From contig NZ_JNFA01000004.1 in assembly GCF_000766865.1 (NCBI RefSeq), positions 1 through 64,000 on the forward strand: 64,000 bases of DNA. Direction: 5' to 3'. The translations under genes and the position numbers were made by a program. Shown in pieces: positions 43,379 through 52,864 of the stretch. This stretch comes from Listeria booriae. GTDB lineage: Bacteria; Bacillota; Bacilli; Lactobacillales; Listeriaceae. The notes beneath the pieces were generated by a model, which worked only from the letters and a program-made list of their open reading frames with translations, made no database searches and had not been told where the DNA came from. How positions within the stretch are numbered: the stretch's first letter is position 1; each line of letters opens with the position of its first letter.

Positions 43379-46300
43379 TTGATTAACAAAAAAAGGGTTA
43401 ACAAAGTAACCAAACTAACAGTAGCAAGTGCTATCGCATTATCAGCCTTAGCACAGCCACTAGGAAACGTAATTACAGTAAAAGCAGCAGCAGAAGCACC
43501 AATTGCAACAAAAGCGGAACAGAAGTTATTGACAGCTACACAAGATATACAATTTAAAAATACTCAATTTACGAGCACAGCTACGTCAATTCCAGACTGG
43601 AGACCAGTACTAATAAATTCAGGTTCTAATGTTTCAAATTATACCATGTCAGTAGAGAGCTGGGTTAAAAGTGGAAGTTATTTTTTGATTAACCGAGGTT
43701 CTGGATGGGTTAAACCAGACGGAAATGGTGGATTTGAAATTCAACATACTGCTGGACCTAGCAGTGAGGGTGTGCAACAGGTAATTGATACAGTACCTGG
43801 CGAGCGGTATACAGTAGGTTTTACTAATTCAGAAGTACGGGTGACTGGTGAAATAACAATTTCGTCTGTAAAATTATTTCTAACTGATGAAGATGGTGTA
43901 TCGAATTCTAAGCTTTTAATCAATAAAGGAGCTACAAATGCAGGGCCTATAAATAACACAGCGACGTTTACAGCAACTTCTACCAAAACAGCTTTGACTT
44001 TTGCTTTAGGAAGCGGTCCTAGAGGAGAGATTATGGCAACGGATGTATACCGCTTTTCTAACTTTTCGATAACAAAATCATCAGCAGTATCGATAGCTGC
44101 TCCAACAATAAATAAAGTAACTGATAAGGATGAAGTGGTAACAGGTACAGGGACAGCAGGTAAACACATAAGGATTGAATTAGCAGATGGAACATTCCTT
44201 ACAGGAGAAGTTGGGGCAGATGGTAAATATTCAGTTACGATTCCAAAACAAGCAGCTGGAACAGTTGTCAAGGCTGCGCTCTATGATGGAGAAGGTAATG
44301 TAAGTCCTGATGCCTCTACAACAGTAACGGCTAGTACAGTAGCAGCCCCGACAATTAATGCCGTAACAACAGATGATACAGTAGTCAAAGGAACAGGCAT
44401 TCCCGGCCAACGCGTATATTATAAAGTCGGTAATGCTAACTGGTATGAATATAGCTACGCAACGGTAGCAACTGATGGAACCTACATGTTTTACATTTCG
44501 CAACAACAAGTTGGTACACCTATCTCAGTAAAACATACTGTCGGCGGTGTGGATAGCGCCGTAACAACAACAACAGTAACACAAGGAACAGTAGCCGCTC
44601 CAACAATTTACGGCGTAAAATCCGATGACACAACCGTCAAAGGAACAGGTATCCCAGGAGCAACCGTAACCGTCACAATCGCAGGCCAAGATCGAACAGC
44701 AACAGTAGGCCAAGACGGCAACTACTCCGTTACCATCCCAGCACAAGCCGTAGGAACAGAAATCACAGCGAAACAAACCTTAAATGGCGTAACGAGTAAT
44801 CCTGTATCAACAACAGTAACCCAAGGAACAGTAGCAGTGCCAACAATCAAAACAGTAACAACGGACGACACAACCGTCAAAGGAACAGGAATTGCTGGAG
44901 CAACAGTAACCGTAACAATCGCAGGTCAAGACAAAACAGCGACAGTAGACCAAGACGGCAACTATTCGGTAACGATTCCAAAACAAGCCTTTGGAACAGA
45001 AATTTCTGTAAAACAAACACTAAACGGCCAAACAAGTTCTAATGCAAATACAACCGTAACACAAGGCGCAGTAGCCGCTCCAACAGTTAACACGGTTACA
45101 GCCGATGACGAAGCGGTCAAAGGAACAGGTATTCCAGGAGCGACAGTGACGGTAACAATTGGAGGTCAAGACAGAACAGCAACAGTAGGCCAAGATGGCA
45201 ATTACTCGGTGACCATTCCAAAACAACCAAAAGACACAGTCATCTCAGTAACACAAACAGTAAATGGTACAACATCTAGCCCTGGCACAACAACAGTGCA
45301 AGCTGGTATGGCAGCAACGACGATTAACTCACTAACAACTGATTCTACAATAGCATCAGGAACAGCCGAGCCAAATGCAACTATCGTTATTAAAAATCAA
45401 GCAGGTACGGAACTAGCAACAGGCCGTGTCGGCTCTGATGGCGTGTACAGCGTAACGATTGCTAAACAAGCGAATGGCGCAGTTGTAACAGCAACAGCCA
45501 CAAAAGATGGTAAAACATCAAGTGCAAGCACAACTGTAACACGTGACAGCATTGACCCAACAACCATCGATACACTAACAGCTGATTCCACAACAGCAAC
45601 AGGGACAGCCGAACCAAATGCAACAATTGTCATCAAAAACGCAGCAGGAACAACACTAGGAACTGGAACAGTAGGTTCAGATGGTAAATACAGCATTACG
45701 ATTCCAAAACAAGCCCAAGGCACAGTCGTAACAGCAACAGCTACAAAAGACGGTAAATCAGCGAATGCTTCTACAACCGTAGCAGCTGGACAAGGCATTG
45801 CCGCAACAACACTTGGTGCCTTAACAAATGAGTCTACGATTGCTTCAGGAACTGGGGAACCAAATGCAACCATCGTTATTAAAGCAGGTTCCACAACGCT
45901 TGCTACAGGAACAATCGGATCAGACGGTAAATATAGTCTAACGATTCCAAAACAAGCAGCAGGAACAGTCGTAACGGCAACCGCAACTAAAGATGGCAAA
46001 ACATCTAGCGCTTCGGTAACTGTTTCGAAACAAGCATCAGGAACCATCGTTGTTACAGCGCCATACTATGTTGGCTATGACGCAGGAATTAAAGCAACGG
46101 TTTCTGGCGACGCAACCAAAGTATACCTTCTTGTAGGCGATACAAAATATACAACTGTTCCAGTAGAAGGAAGTTTCCAATACTATGCGAAAGACAAAAT
46201 CACAAGCACATCACAAAACGCATACTTGGTAGCCCTAGACGCCTCTGGAAAAGAATTATCACGCGCTAAAGTAACATTAAAAGATGGTAACTTACTACGC

Positions 46301-47593
46301 GGTACAGTAACACCACAAGATTATATTATCGGTGGCGGCAACTATGTAACAGGTTCATATACAGGTTCTGTAACCAAAGTAGCGATTTCTGTGAATGGAA
46401 CAGTATACCCATCCGTACCAGTTACAGGAGCAAGCGCTCTACAATACTACGCGAAAGATAAAATCACAAACGAATCCGATGTAGTGAAACTAATCGGTTA
46501 CAACTCAGAAGGCACACAAATTGCCATCACACCAGTTACCGTTTATGGCTCGGACGCTTTAAAAGGTACTATCGTAGCGAATCCATCAAACTTTGTTATT
46601 TCTACAGATTCTTACGTCAAAGGAACATACACTGGAAACGTGAAAACAGTAGCACTTGTTGTCAACGGTGTAGAATTCGCGAAAGTAGGCGTAGTCGACG
46701 GTTCAACATGGCAATACTATGCCAAAGGTAAGATTCTAAACCCTTCCGATACCGTTTCTGTCAAAGGATACAACGTTGCCGGAACACTCGTAAGCACTGT
46801 AGATTTAACAGTATCTCAAAACCCAGTAGGACAAAGCACACTAACACCAGAAGCATTCAAACTAAAAACAGACAGCTTTGTGAAAGGAACATTCACAGGT
46901 AGCGTACGTTATGTAGCTCTTAAAGTAGGCGATGTCACTTATCCTAAAGTTGGAGTTGTAGATGCTACGAACTGGCAATACTATGCAAAAGACAAGATTA
47001 CAAACACAACAGCAGCCGTTTCTATCCTAGGCTATGACAGCACAGGAACGAAAATTGCAGAATCAGCTGTAACAGTCAACCCAGAAAACGCGTCTAGCTT
47101 AACAGCAGATACGTATAAACTAGGCGATGGCAATGTGACAGGAGCATATACAGGCGAAGTCAAGTATGTTGCAGTTAAAGTCAATACCAATTCATATGGT
47201 AAAGTCCCTGTAGCAGACGATGGCACATACAAATACTACATCAAAGATAAAGTATCTAGTAAAGATGACGTAGTAACTGTTTATGGTTATGACGCAACAG
47301 GTGCAGTAGTTGCACAAAAAGTCGTAACAATCGACCCAGGCGTGGCTCCAACTATGACAGTAAATGACTTTGTTATCGGCACATCAAAAGAAGTAACCGG
47401 AACATACACTGGTGGCATCAAATATGTTGCTATTAAAGTAGGCGATTCAAGCTACAGTAAAGTCCCAGTTGCAGATGATGGCACATACAAATATTACGCT
47501 AAAGATAAAATCACAAACGCAGCAACAAAAGTAATCGTTCAAGGCTATAATGCAGTTGGCTTAGCCCTAGAAAAAGAAGTAACCGTACGATAA
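43379..47593 (+). CDS. Giant secreted Ig-like repeat protein upstream of EPS locus 2
   Basis: The precursor has 1404 residues. The signal peptide ends near VKA-AAEAP (residue 37). A jelly-roll-like N-terminal domain (DWRPVLINSGSNVSNYTMS) follows to about 240. Then come Ig-like repeats with the pattern VKGTGIPGATVTVTIAGQD-TVGQDGNYSVTIP. They include three copies of exactly 240 bp at 44581-45300 and three related copies (TATGTAEPNATIVIK) to about 46030. Six C-terminal modules with YYAKDKITN end the protein. There is no LPXTG and no transmembrane helix, so the wall or EPS would hold it non-covalently. TTG at 43379 follows AAAGGAGAT by 7 bases. A terminator follows. Confidence 0.8.
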   Translation: MINKKRVNKVTKLTVASAIALSALAQPLGNVITVKAAAEAPIATKAEQKLLTATQDIQFKNTQFTSTATSIPDWRPVLINSGSNVSNYTMSVESWVKSGSYFLINRGSGWVKPDGNGGFEIQHTAGPSSEGVQQVIDTVPGERYTVGFTNSEVRVTGEITISSVKLFLTDEDGVSNSKLLINKGATNAGPINNTATFTATSTKTALTFALGSGPRGEIMATDVYRFSNFSITKSSAVSIAAPTINKVTDKDEVVTGTGTAGKHIRIELADGTFLTGEVGADGKYSVTIPKQAAGTVVKAALYDGEGNVSPDASTTVTASTVAAPTINAVTTDDTVVKGTGIPGQRVYYKVGNANWYEYSYATVATDGTYMFYISQQQVGTPISVKHTVGGVDSAVTTTTVTQGTVAAPTIYGVKSDDTTVKGTGIPGATVTVTIAGQDRTATVGQDGNYSVTIPAQAVGTEITAKQTLNGVTSNPVSTTVTQGTVAVPTIKTVTTDDTTVKGTGIAGATVTVTIAGQDKTATVDQDGNYSVTIPKQAFGTEISVKQTLNGQTSSNANTTVTQGAVAAPTVNTVTADDEAVKGTGIPGATVTVTIGGQDRTATVGQDGNYSVTIPKQPKDTVISVTQTVNGTTSSPGTTTVQAGMAATTINSLTTDSTIASGTAEPNATIVIKNQAGTELATGRVGSDGVYSVTIAKQANGAVVTATATKDGKTSSASTTVTRDSIDPTTIDTLTADSTTATGTAEPNATIVIKNAAGTTLGTGTVGSDGKYSITIPKQAQGTVVTATATKDGKSANASTTVAAGQGIAATTLGALTNESTIASGTGEPNATIVIKAGSTTLATGTIGSDGKYSLTIPKQAAGTVVTATATKDGKTSSASVTVSKQASGTIVVTAPYYVGYDAGIKATVSGDATKVYLLVGDTKYTTVPVEGSFQYYAKDKITSTSQNAYLVALDASGKELSRAKVTLKDGNLLRGTVTPQDYIIGGGNYVTGSYTGSVTKVAISVNGTVYPSVPVTGASALQYYAKDKITNESDVVKLIGYNSEGTQIAITPVTVYGSDALKGTIVANPSNFVISTDSYVKGTYTGNVKTVALVVNGVEFAKVGVVDGSTWQYYAKGKILNPSDTVSVKGYNVAGTLVSTVDLTVSQNPVGQSTLTPEAFKLKTDSFVKGTFTGSVRYVALKVGDVTYPKVGVVDATNWQYYAKDKITNTTAAVSILGYDSTGTKIAESAVTVNPENASSLTADTYKLGDGNVTGAYTGEVKYVAVKVNTNSYGKVPVADDGTYKYYIKDKVSSKDDVVTVYGYDATGAVVAQKVVTIDPGVAPTMTVNDFVIGTSKEVTGTYTGGIKYVAIKVGDSSYSKVPVADDGTYKYYAKDKITNAATKVIVQGYNAVGLALEKEVTVR
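44581..45300 (+). repeat. Three 240-bp tandem repeats inside the Ig-repeat gene
   Basis: The register is exact: units begin at 44581, 44821 and 45061 (caaggaacagtag motif), each coding for one 80-residue Ig-like domain. The nucleotide similarity is high enough to make copy-number change by recombination likely. Confidence 0.8.
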
Positions 47594-47601
47594 AAACACA
47601 C

Positions 47602-47640
47602 GTGTGATGACTAAATCTCATTTAGTCATCACACACTTTT
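47602..47640 (+). terminator. Terminator of the Ig-repeat surface protein gene
   Basis: GTGTGATGACTAAA pairs exactly with TTTAGTCATCACAC (47621-47634), followed by ACTTTT. Confidence 0.85.
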
Positions 47641-47714
47641 AAAAAATAACCTTGAAAAATAGCTGTTCCAACAAGCAGTTTTATATAAAAAATGAATCAC
47701 AAAGGAGAAATACA

Positions 47715-48194
47715 ATGCTAAAAAAACTTCTTATCACCGCCATGTTAGGCGCATCAATCCTATCTTTAGGTGCATGTTCATCTACACCATCCAATGAAGA
47801 AACACCAAAGACAAAACAAACAACAACATACACTACAAAGACAGTGAACAATATCGAAATGGCGATTAAAAATATCGAAACAACCGAAAACGGCAAAGGT
47901 GACAAAAACATCGTCCAATTAACAATGGATTTCAAGAATAAAACCGACAGCAAATACGGCATCGGCGGCAATGATTTCATCTTAAAATCAGGTGACAAAA
48001 CCTACACAGTAAAAACCGACGCCAATAACATCGGCACCGAAATCGAACCAAATAAAAACGTAACTGGCACAGTCAACTTCGAGTTACCAAAAGACGTCAA
48101 ATCCGGCGAATTCTCATATCAACCCGTAACATTCGGAAAAGAAAAACCAAAAGTGCTTGCCACATGGAAAATTTCGATTCCAAATAATAAATAA
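47715..48194 (+). CDS. DUF4352-type lipoprotein preceding EPS locus 2
   Basis: The precursor has 159 residues with the signal LLITAMLGASILSLGAC; the lipobox LGAC gives Cys19. A Thr/Lys linker follows, then a DUF4352-like beta domain (NNIEMAIKNIETTENGKGDKNIVQLTMDFKNKTDSKYGIGGNDFILKSGDKTY). The ATG at 47715 follows AAAGGAGAAA. An earlier in-frame ATG at 47652 lacks a ribosome site and would put the signal inside the protein. The lipoprotein may bind a ligand at the membrane face and resembles the one at 24035. With 27 bases to the next start it could be part of the EPS operon. Confidence 0.78.
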   Translation: MLKKLLITAMLGASILSLGACSSTPSNEETPKTKQTTTYTTKTVNNIEMAIKNIETTENGKGDKNIVQLTMDFKNKTDSKYGIGGNDFILKSGDKTYTVKTDANNIGTEIEPNKNVTGTVNFELPKDVKSGEFSYQPVTFGKEKPKVLATWKISIPNNK

Positions 48195-48221
48195 TTTTTG
48201 CAGTTAGGAGGAGATGATTGT

Positions 48222-49508
48222 TTGAAAATAGCAGTAATTGGATTGGGATACATCGGTTTACCGACAGCGATTATGTTCGCCAATCACGAGCAACAGGTGG
48301 TAGGCATTGACTTGAAGGAAAACGTGGTAAATATGCTAAACACCGGACGTATTCATATTGAAGAGCCAGGGCTTCAAGCAGAATTACACCGCGCACTACA
48401 AGCTGGCAATTTCCAAGCGCAGTTAGATGTAGAAGCAGCAGACGTATTCATTATCGCTGTCCCGACTCCCAACCGACCAGATATTTACTTATCGTGCGAT
48501 TTAACACATGTCAAAGACGCTGTCCGCAAAACGATACCATTCTTGAAACCAGGCAATGTCCTGATTTTAGAATCCACCATCGCACCGCGTACGACAGAAG
48601 ATGTTGTGAAGCCGATGCTAGAAGAAGCAGGCTTTATCGTTGGCGAAGATATTTTCTTGGTCCACTGTCCAGAACGCGTACTACCAGGCAAAATCATTCA
48701 TGAGCTGGTGTATAACAACCGCATTATCGGTGGACTCACGCCAAATTGTGTCGAAGCTGGAAAAAAAGTCTACGGCGTGTTTGTACAAGGCGAACTCATC
48801 GAAACAACAGCAGGCGCTGCTGAATTATCGAAGCTGATGGAAAACACATATCGCGACGTCAACATCGCACTTGCGAACGAACTAGCCAAAATCGGCGATA
48901 CGCTTGGCATTAATGCACTAGAAGTCATCGAGATGGCCAACAAACATCCCCGCGTGAATTTACACGCACCAGGACCAGGCGTTGGCGGTCATTGCTTGGC
49001 AGTGGATCCTTACTTCATCGTCGCAGCAACCCCAGAAAACACACCACTCATCCAGCAAGCACGCGCAATTAACAACTCGATGCCGCATTTTATTTTAGAA
49101 AAAGTAAAAGACTTCATGACAACCATCGATGGCAAAAAAATAACGGTGTGTGGCGTAACCTATAAAGGCAATGTGGACGATATACGGGAAAGTCCAGCCA
49201 TCGAAATCATACATCTATTAGAACAAGAAGCAGCACTAGAAGTCACAGTATTTGATCCACACGTGAAGGCATCTTGGATTGAACCGGTATTGGAAGAGGC
49301 CGTAGCAAACGCAGATTTACTACTCATTTTAACAGATCACAGCGAATTCAAAACATGGACAGCAACACAATTAGCGGGAATGAAACAGAAAAATATATTG
49401 GATACAAAAAATGTTATTCCGGAGTTAGAAAAAGTGGCGATTTACAATATGGGAAACTTACACGAGATGCACAGGGGCAATAAGAAGTTAGTTTCAACAA
49501 CGGAATGA
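48222..49508 (+). CDS. UDP-N-acetyl-D-mannosamine dehydrogenase (WecC-type), EPS locus 2
   Basis: This 428-residue nucleotide sugar dehydrogenase has the NAD-binding AVIGLGYIGLPTAIMFANH, the conserved ETTAGAAELSKLMENTYRDVNIALANELAKI, catalytic cysteine in GPGVGGHCLAVDPYF, and CGVTYKGNVDDIRESPA. The HCLAVDPYF form and the AELSKLMENTYRDVNIA stretch are typical of UDP-ManNAc dehydrogenases, which make UDP-ManNAcA. The start is TTG 48222 (AGGAGGAGA lies about 8 bases ahead); a TTG at 48198 lies in front of that site. The WecG-family gene at 51614 would use this product or UDP-ManNAc. The 2-epimerase is not in the window. Confidence 0.85.
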   Translation: MKIAVIGLGYIGLPTAIMFANHEQQVVGIDLKENVVNMLNTGRIHIEEPGLQAELHRALQAGNFQAQLDVEAADVFIIAVPTPNRPDIYLSCDLTHVKDAVRKTIPFLKPGNVLILESTIAPRTTEDVVKPMLEEAGFIVGEDIFLVHCPERVLPGKIIHELVYNNRIIGGLTPNCVEAGKKVYGVFVQGELIETTAGAAELSKLMENTYRDVNIALANELAKIGDTLGINALEVIEMANKHPRVNLHAPGPGVGGHCLAVDPYFIVAATPENTPLIQQARAINNSMPHFILEKVKDFMTTIDGKKITVCGVTYKGNVDDIRESPAIEIIHLLEQEAALEVTVFDPHVKASWIEPVLEEAVANADLLLILTDHSEFKTWTATQLAGMKQKNILDTKNVIPELEKVAIYNMGNLHEMHRGNKKLVSTTE

Positions 49509-49522
49509 GCCAGGAGGAAACG

Positions 49523-50260
49523 ATGGAAGAAAGTTTAAATGTAAAACAAATATGGGACCTTTTGAAGAAAAATAAATGGGTCATCGCGCTTAGTATGTTC
49601 GTATGCGCCATACTCATGAGTGGTTATCTTTTTATCTTCGCTACACCGATTTACCAAAGCGAAACACAAGTATTAATTAATCAATCGGTTCCACAAAATA
49701 CGATTGTACAATCCCAAGACGTGCAGGCGAACTTACAACTTGTTAATACGTACGCCTCAATTATCACAAGCCCTCGAATTTTATCACAAGTATCAAGCAA
49801 AATGGACGAAGCCTACTCCACCAAAGAGCTAGAACAAATGATTACAATCAACAGCACTTCCGATTCACAAGTAATTAAAATCCACGTTGAAAGTGCCAAT
49901 GCCACGGACGCCGTTAAAATCGCCAATGCAACAGTCGATATATTCAGTAAAGACATATCTAAAATCATGAAAATTGATAATATTTATGTTCTATCAGAAG
50001 CCACCTTAGACGCAAACGCAGCACCAGTAAAGCCACATAAAGCATTACTGATGGTCGTATCAATTCTACTAGGCTTGTTTCTGGGCATCGTTATCATGTT
50101 TGTCCGAGACCTATTCGACCGTTCCATAAAAACAGCAGATGACGTAGAAAAAACGCTAGGCTTACCAGTTTTAGCATTGATTAGCGAAATAAAAGACGAA
50201 GATTTAGTGGATAGCAGAGCCAAAAGAACCAAATCTAATAGAAAGGATAGTGCCCAATGA
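49523..50260 (+). CDS. Wzz/YveK-type chain-length protein, EPS locus 2
   Basis: This is a 245-residue chain-length protein with transmembrane helices near residues 18-38 and 170-190. An extracytoplasmic alpha/beta region lies between, and a longer cytoplasmic tail (DRSIKTADDVEKTLGLPVLALISEIKD) carries the Pro-rich adaptor region. ATG 49523 has AGGAGGAAACG directly ahead; an ATG at 49505 overlaps the previous stop but has the ribosome site after it. It works with the kinase at 50257, whose start overlaps its stop. It is more similar in layout to YveK than the locus 1 copy, whose C-terminal tail is shorter. Confidence 0.87.
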   Translation: MEESLNVKQIWDLLKKNKWVIALSMFVCAILMSGYLFIFATPIYQSETQVLINQSVPQNTIVQSQDVQANLQLVNTYASIITSPRILSQVSSKMDEAYSTKELEQMITINSTSDSQVIKIHVESANATDAVKIANATVDIFSKDISKIMKIDNIYVLSEATLDANAAPVKPHKALLMVVSILLGLFLGIVIMFVRDLFDRSIKTADDVEKTLGLPVLALISEIKDEDLVDSRAKRTKSNRKDSAQ

Positions 50261-50934
50261 ATAAACAAGATTTCAGTAAAAGAAAGTTAATTGCGGCAAC
50301 CAATCCCAGCTCTCCAATCGCAGAACAATTCAAAACACTCCGAGCGGGCATCCATTTTTCTTCTGTAGATAAAGACTACCAAACGATTTTAGTCACCTCA
50401 CCAGAACCAGAAAGCGGCAAATCAACCGTATCAGCGAACCTCGCGATTTGTTATGCCAAACAAGGCAAAAAGACATTATTAATCGATGCAGATATGCGCA
50501 AACCAACGAGTCATCGAACATTTGGCATTCATTATAACGTCGGCTTATCTCATTTACTAGCAGACAGTGGAATAGAGCTCGAGGATGTATGCCATCAAAC
50601 CGAAATCGACAACTTAATGGTATTAACAAGCGGTGCCTTAGTACCCAACCCCAATGAATTACTTGCCTCGAAAAAAATGGAACAGTTAATCCAACAATTT
50701 GCGGAACAATTCGATCAAATCATTATTGATACACCGCCAATTTTAGCTTCATCGGATGCACTTGTTCTAACCCCCTATGTCGAAGGTGCAATCGTCGTCC
50801 TTCGCAGTGAAAAAACATTAAAAGATCGCGCGAAAACAGCAGTGAAACTACTTCAAAAAACGCATGTTCCAATTATCGGAACCGTTTTAAATCGCGTGAA
50901 GAATCATTCCAATAGTTATTATTATTATCAATGA
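50257..50934 (+). CDS. CpsD/CapB-family tyrosine kinase, EPS locus 2
   Basis: This 225-residue BY-kinase has Walker A TSPEPESGKST (about residues 46-56), A' TLLIDADMRKPTSHRTF, Walker B QIIIDTPP and a C-terminal tyrosine run NSYYYYQ. The alternating phosphorylation of this tail in complex with the adaptor drives polymer synthesis. It overlaps its adaptor by 4 bases and the next gene region by 4. Together with the pair at 921-2266 it gives the cell two complete kinase modules within 50 kb. Confidence 0.9.
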   Translation: MNKQDFSKRKLIAATNPSSPIAEQFKTLRAGIHFSSVDKDYQTILVTSPEPESGKSTVSANLAICYAKQGKKTLLIDADMRKPTSHRTFGIHYNVGLSHLLADSGIELEDVCHQTEIDNLMVLTSGALVPNPNELLASKKMEQLIQQFAEQFDQIIIDTPPILASSDALVLTPYVEGAIVVLRSEKTLKDRAKTAVKLLQKTHVPIIGTVLNRVKNHSNSYYYYQ

Positions 50935-50945
50935 GGGAGATAGCG

Positions 50946-51596
50946 ATGGAGTCAACAAAAACAGTGGTTAAGTCCACAAAAACAACAACGAAAATATATC
51001 CGCTAGTCAAGCGAAGCATGGATGTCTTAGGTGCCAGTGTCGGATTACTTCTCTTATCACCGCTCTTTATCTTGTTATTCATGATGATTAAAATCAGTGA
51101 CTTTCGTGCACCTGTTTTCTTTAAGCAAGAACGGATTGGGAAAAACGGCACACGGTTTATGATGTATAAATTCCGTACCATGATTCCAAATGCGGAGGAA
51201 AAACTCGCGGAATTGCTTCAGTTCAATGAAGTAGAGGGCGCGATGTTCAAGATGAAACATGATCCGCGGATTACGAAACTAGGTCGTTTTTTAAGAAAGA
51301 CGAGTATTGATGAATTACCACAACTAGTTAATGTCCTAAAAGGCGATATGTCTCTTGTTGGACCGCGACCACCATTGGAACGTGAAGTCGCCGTGTATTC
51401 GGTTCGCGATTACCGCAGGCTATCGATTACACCAGGATGTACTGGATTATGGCAAGTGAGCGGGCGCAACGATGTAAGCTTTGCCGAAATGGTTGATTTA
51501 GATTTGGAGTATATTCAGAAGGTTAGCTTTTCGCTAGATATCCGGATATTACTCAAAACGGTGCGGGTTATTTTTATCCCAAATAGCGCCTATTAA
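50946..51596 (+). CDS. Monotopic phosphoglycosyltransferase (initiating sugar transferase), EPS locus 2
   Basis: The 216-residue enzyme has one membrane helix (about 25-45) and the conserved YKFRTM, KTSIDELPQLVNVLKGDMSLVGPRPP and TPGCTGLWQVSGR segments, the catalytic Asp-Glu and the uridine-binding end. It starts lipid-linked assembly from a UDP-sugar. ATG 50946 is chosen with GGGAG 6-7 bases ahead; the ATG at 50931 overlaps the kinase stop but has the ribosome site downstream. By context with WecG it may transfer GlcNAc-1-P or a related sugar; this is inference. Confidence 0.88.
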   Translation: MESTKTVVKSTKTTTKIYPLVKRSMDVLGASVGLLLLSPLFILLFMMIKISDFRAPVFFKQERIGKNGTRFMMYKFRTMIPNAEEKLAELLQFNEVEGAMFKMKHDPRITKLGRFLRKTSIDELPQLVNVLKGDMSLVGPRPPLEREVAVYSVRDYRRLSITPGCTGLWQVSGRNDVSFAEMVDLDLEYIQKVSFSLDIRILLKTVRVIFIPNSAY

Positions 51597-51613
51597 GCAA
51601 GAGGAGAAATGCA

Positions 51614-52360
51614 ATGACACGTCAGTTTTTATTAGGTAGTTATGTGGATTCTCTCACAATGGAGGAGACGCTAGATGAAGTGGAGGCGATTATTTGTGCT
51701 GGAAAACCAGTACAACATGTCGTGATTAATGCAAGCAAAATTAATTTAATGGCAGAAAACAAGGATTTTGCGGCAATTATTAATCGTTCGCCGCTTATTA
51801 ATGCAGATGGTCAGTCGATTGTGTGGGCCGCGAGATTTCTCGGTCATCACATACCCGAGCGGATAACAGGTATCGATCTATTCGAAAATCTAGTTCAAAA
51901 AAGCGCCGAGAAAGGCTACCGTGTGTATTATTTTGGCGCTGAGGAAAAGACTGTTCAAGAAGTCGTTCGCTTGCATCAGCAGGCGTATCCAGAGCTGGAG
52001 ATCGCGGGCTACCGAAATGGTTTTTTCGAAGATACAGAATCAGAAGAAATAGCTTTAGCGATTCGAGAATCAAAAGCGGATATTGTTTTCGTCGCCTTTT
52101 CTAGTCCGAAAAAAGAGGAGTGGGTTCATGCGTATAAAGAAACGATGGATGTTCCTTTTGTGATGGGTGTTGGTGGAAGCTTCGATGTGATTGCAGGTGT
52201 GACGAAGCGCGCGCCGAAATGGATGCAAAAGTCGGGGCTCGAGTGGTTTTATCGATTTATGCAAGAGCCAAAGCGGATGTTCCGACGTTATTTTGTAGGG
52301 AATCTGAGCTTTGTATGGAAAGTTGTGAAGGAAAGGTGGCGGAAACAAGATGCTAGCTAA
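51614..52360 (+). CDS. WecG/TagA/CpsF-family glycosyltransferase, EPS locus 2
   Basis: The product has 248 residues with the family core [32 protein letters not shown] and [47 protein letters not shown]. WecG adds ManNAcA and TagA adds ManNAc to GlcNAc-PP-undecaprenol. With the dehydrogenase at 48222 in the same operon, the WecG-type reaction fits. It acts at the membrane inner face. AAGAGGAG precedes the ATG. Its 3' end overlaps the acyltransferase gene by 11 bases. From about here the operon's codon use turns G/T-rich. Confidence 0.85.
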   Translation: [248 protein letters not shown]

Positions 52361-52862
52361 GTGGACATTTTCTATTTTCAATCTGCTTCCAATGCCGAAT
52401 CGACTCGTTTTTGGTCGGATAATTCGCCAACTCAAGAACCAGATGGCGCGGGTCTTTTTTGGGAGTTGTGCAAAAACGAGTAATTTACGTCCAAAGTTGA
52501 AATTACGCCATCCGAAAAATATTCATTTGGGCGATCGTTCGTCGATTGGTGATCACGCGCGGATTATTGCGGCGGCGCCAGTGCATATTGGGAATGATGT
52601 GTTGATTGCGCCGGAAGTGGTGATTTTGACAGAAACGCATTGTATTAATGGGAGAGAGAAGATTTTAGATAGCGGGACAATGAAAAAGCCTGTATGGATT
52701 GGCAATGATGTTTGGATTGGAACGCGTGTGACGATTTTAGCGGGTGCGGAGATTCCAGATGGTTGTGTCGTTGCAGCGGGTGCAGTTGTGCCAGCTAAAA
52801 AATATCCGCCATATAGTGTAATTGGTGGGGTACCGGCGAGAGTGATTAAACAAGAGAGGTAA
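52350..52862 (+). CDS. Left-handed beta-helix (hexapeptide) acyltransferase, EPS locus 2
   Basis: The 170-residue protein has hexapeptide repeats such as IHLGDRSSIGDHARIIAAAPVHIGNDVLIAPEVVIL and VWIGNDVWIGTRVTILAGAEIPDGCVVAAGAVV, ending in VIGGVPARVIK. This is the fold of the WcaF/NodL/CatB acetyltransferases, with the catalytic His in ILTETHCI. It would O-acetylate a sugar of the repeat unit or its precursor. It starts inside the last codons of the WecG gene. Acetylation often decides the antigenic type. The target sugar is unknown. Confidence 0.85.
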   Translation: MLAKWTFSIFNLLPMPNRLVFGRIIRQLKNQMARVFFGSCAKTSNLRPKLKLRHPKNIHLGDRSSIGDHARIIAAAPVHIGNDVLIAPEVVILTETHCINGREKILDSGTMKKPVWIGNDVWIGTRVTILAGAEIPDGCVVAAGAVVPAKKYPPYSVIGGVPARVIKQER

Positions 52863-52864
52863 GG

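Noticed and set aside
44231-45226. Several Cys-rich minus-strand frames within the Ig-repeat gene
   Set aside because: They repeat with the 240-bp periodicity of the plus-strand repeats and are antisense artefacts.
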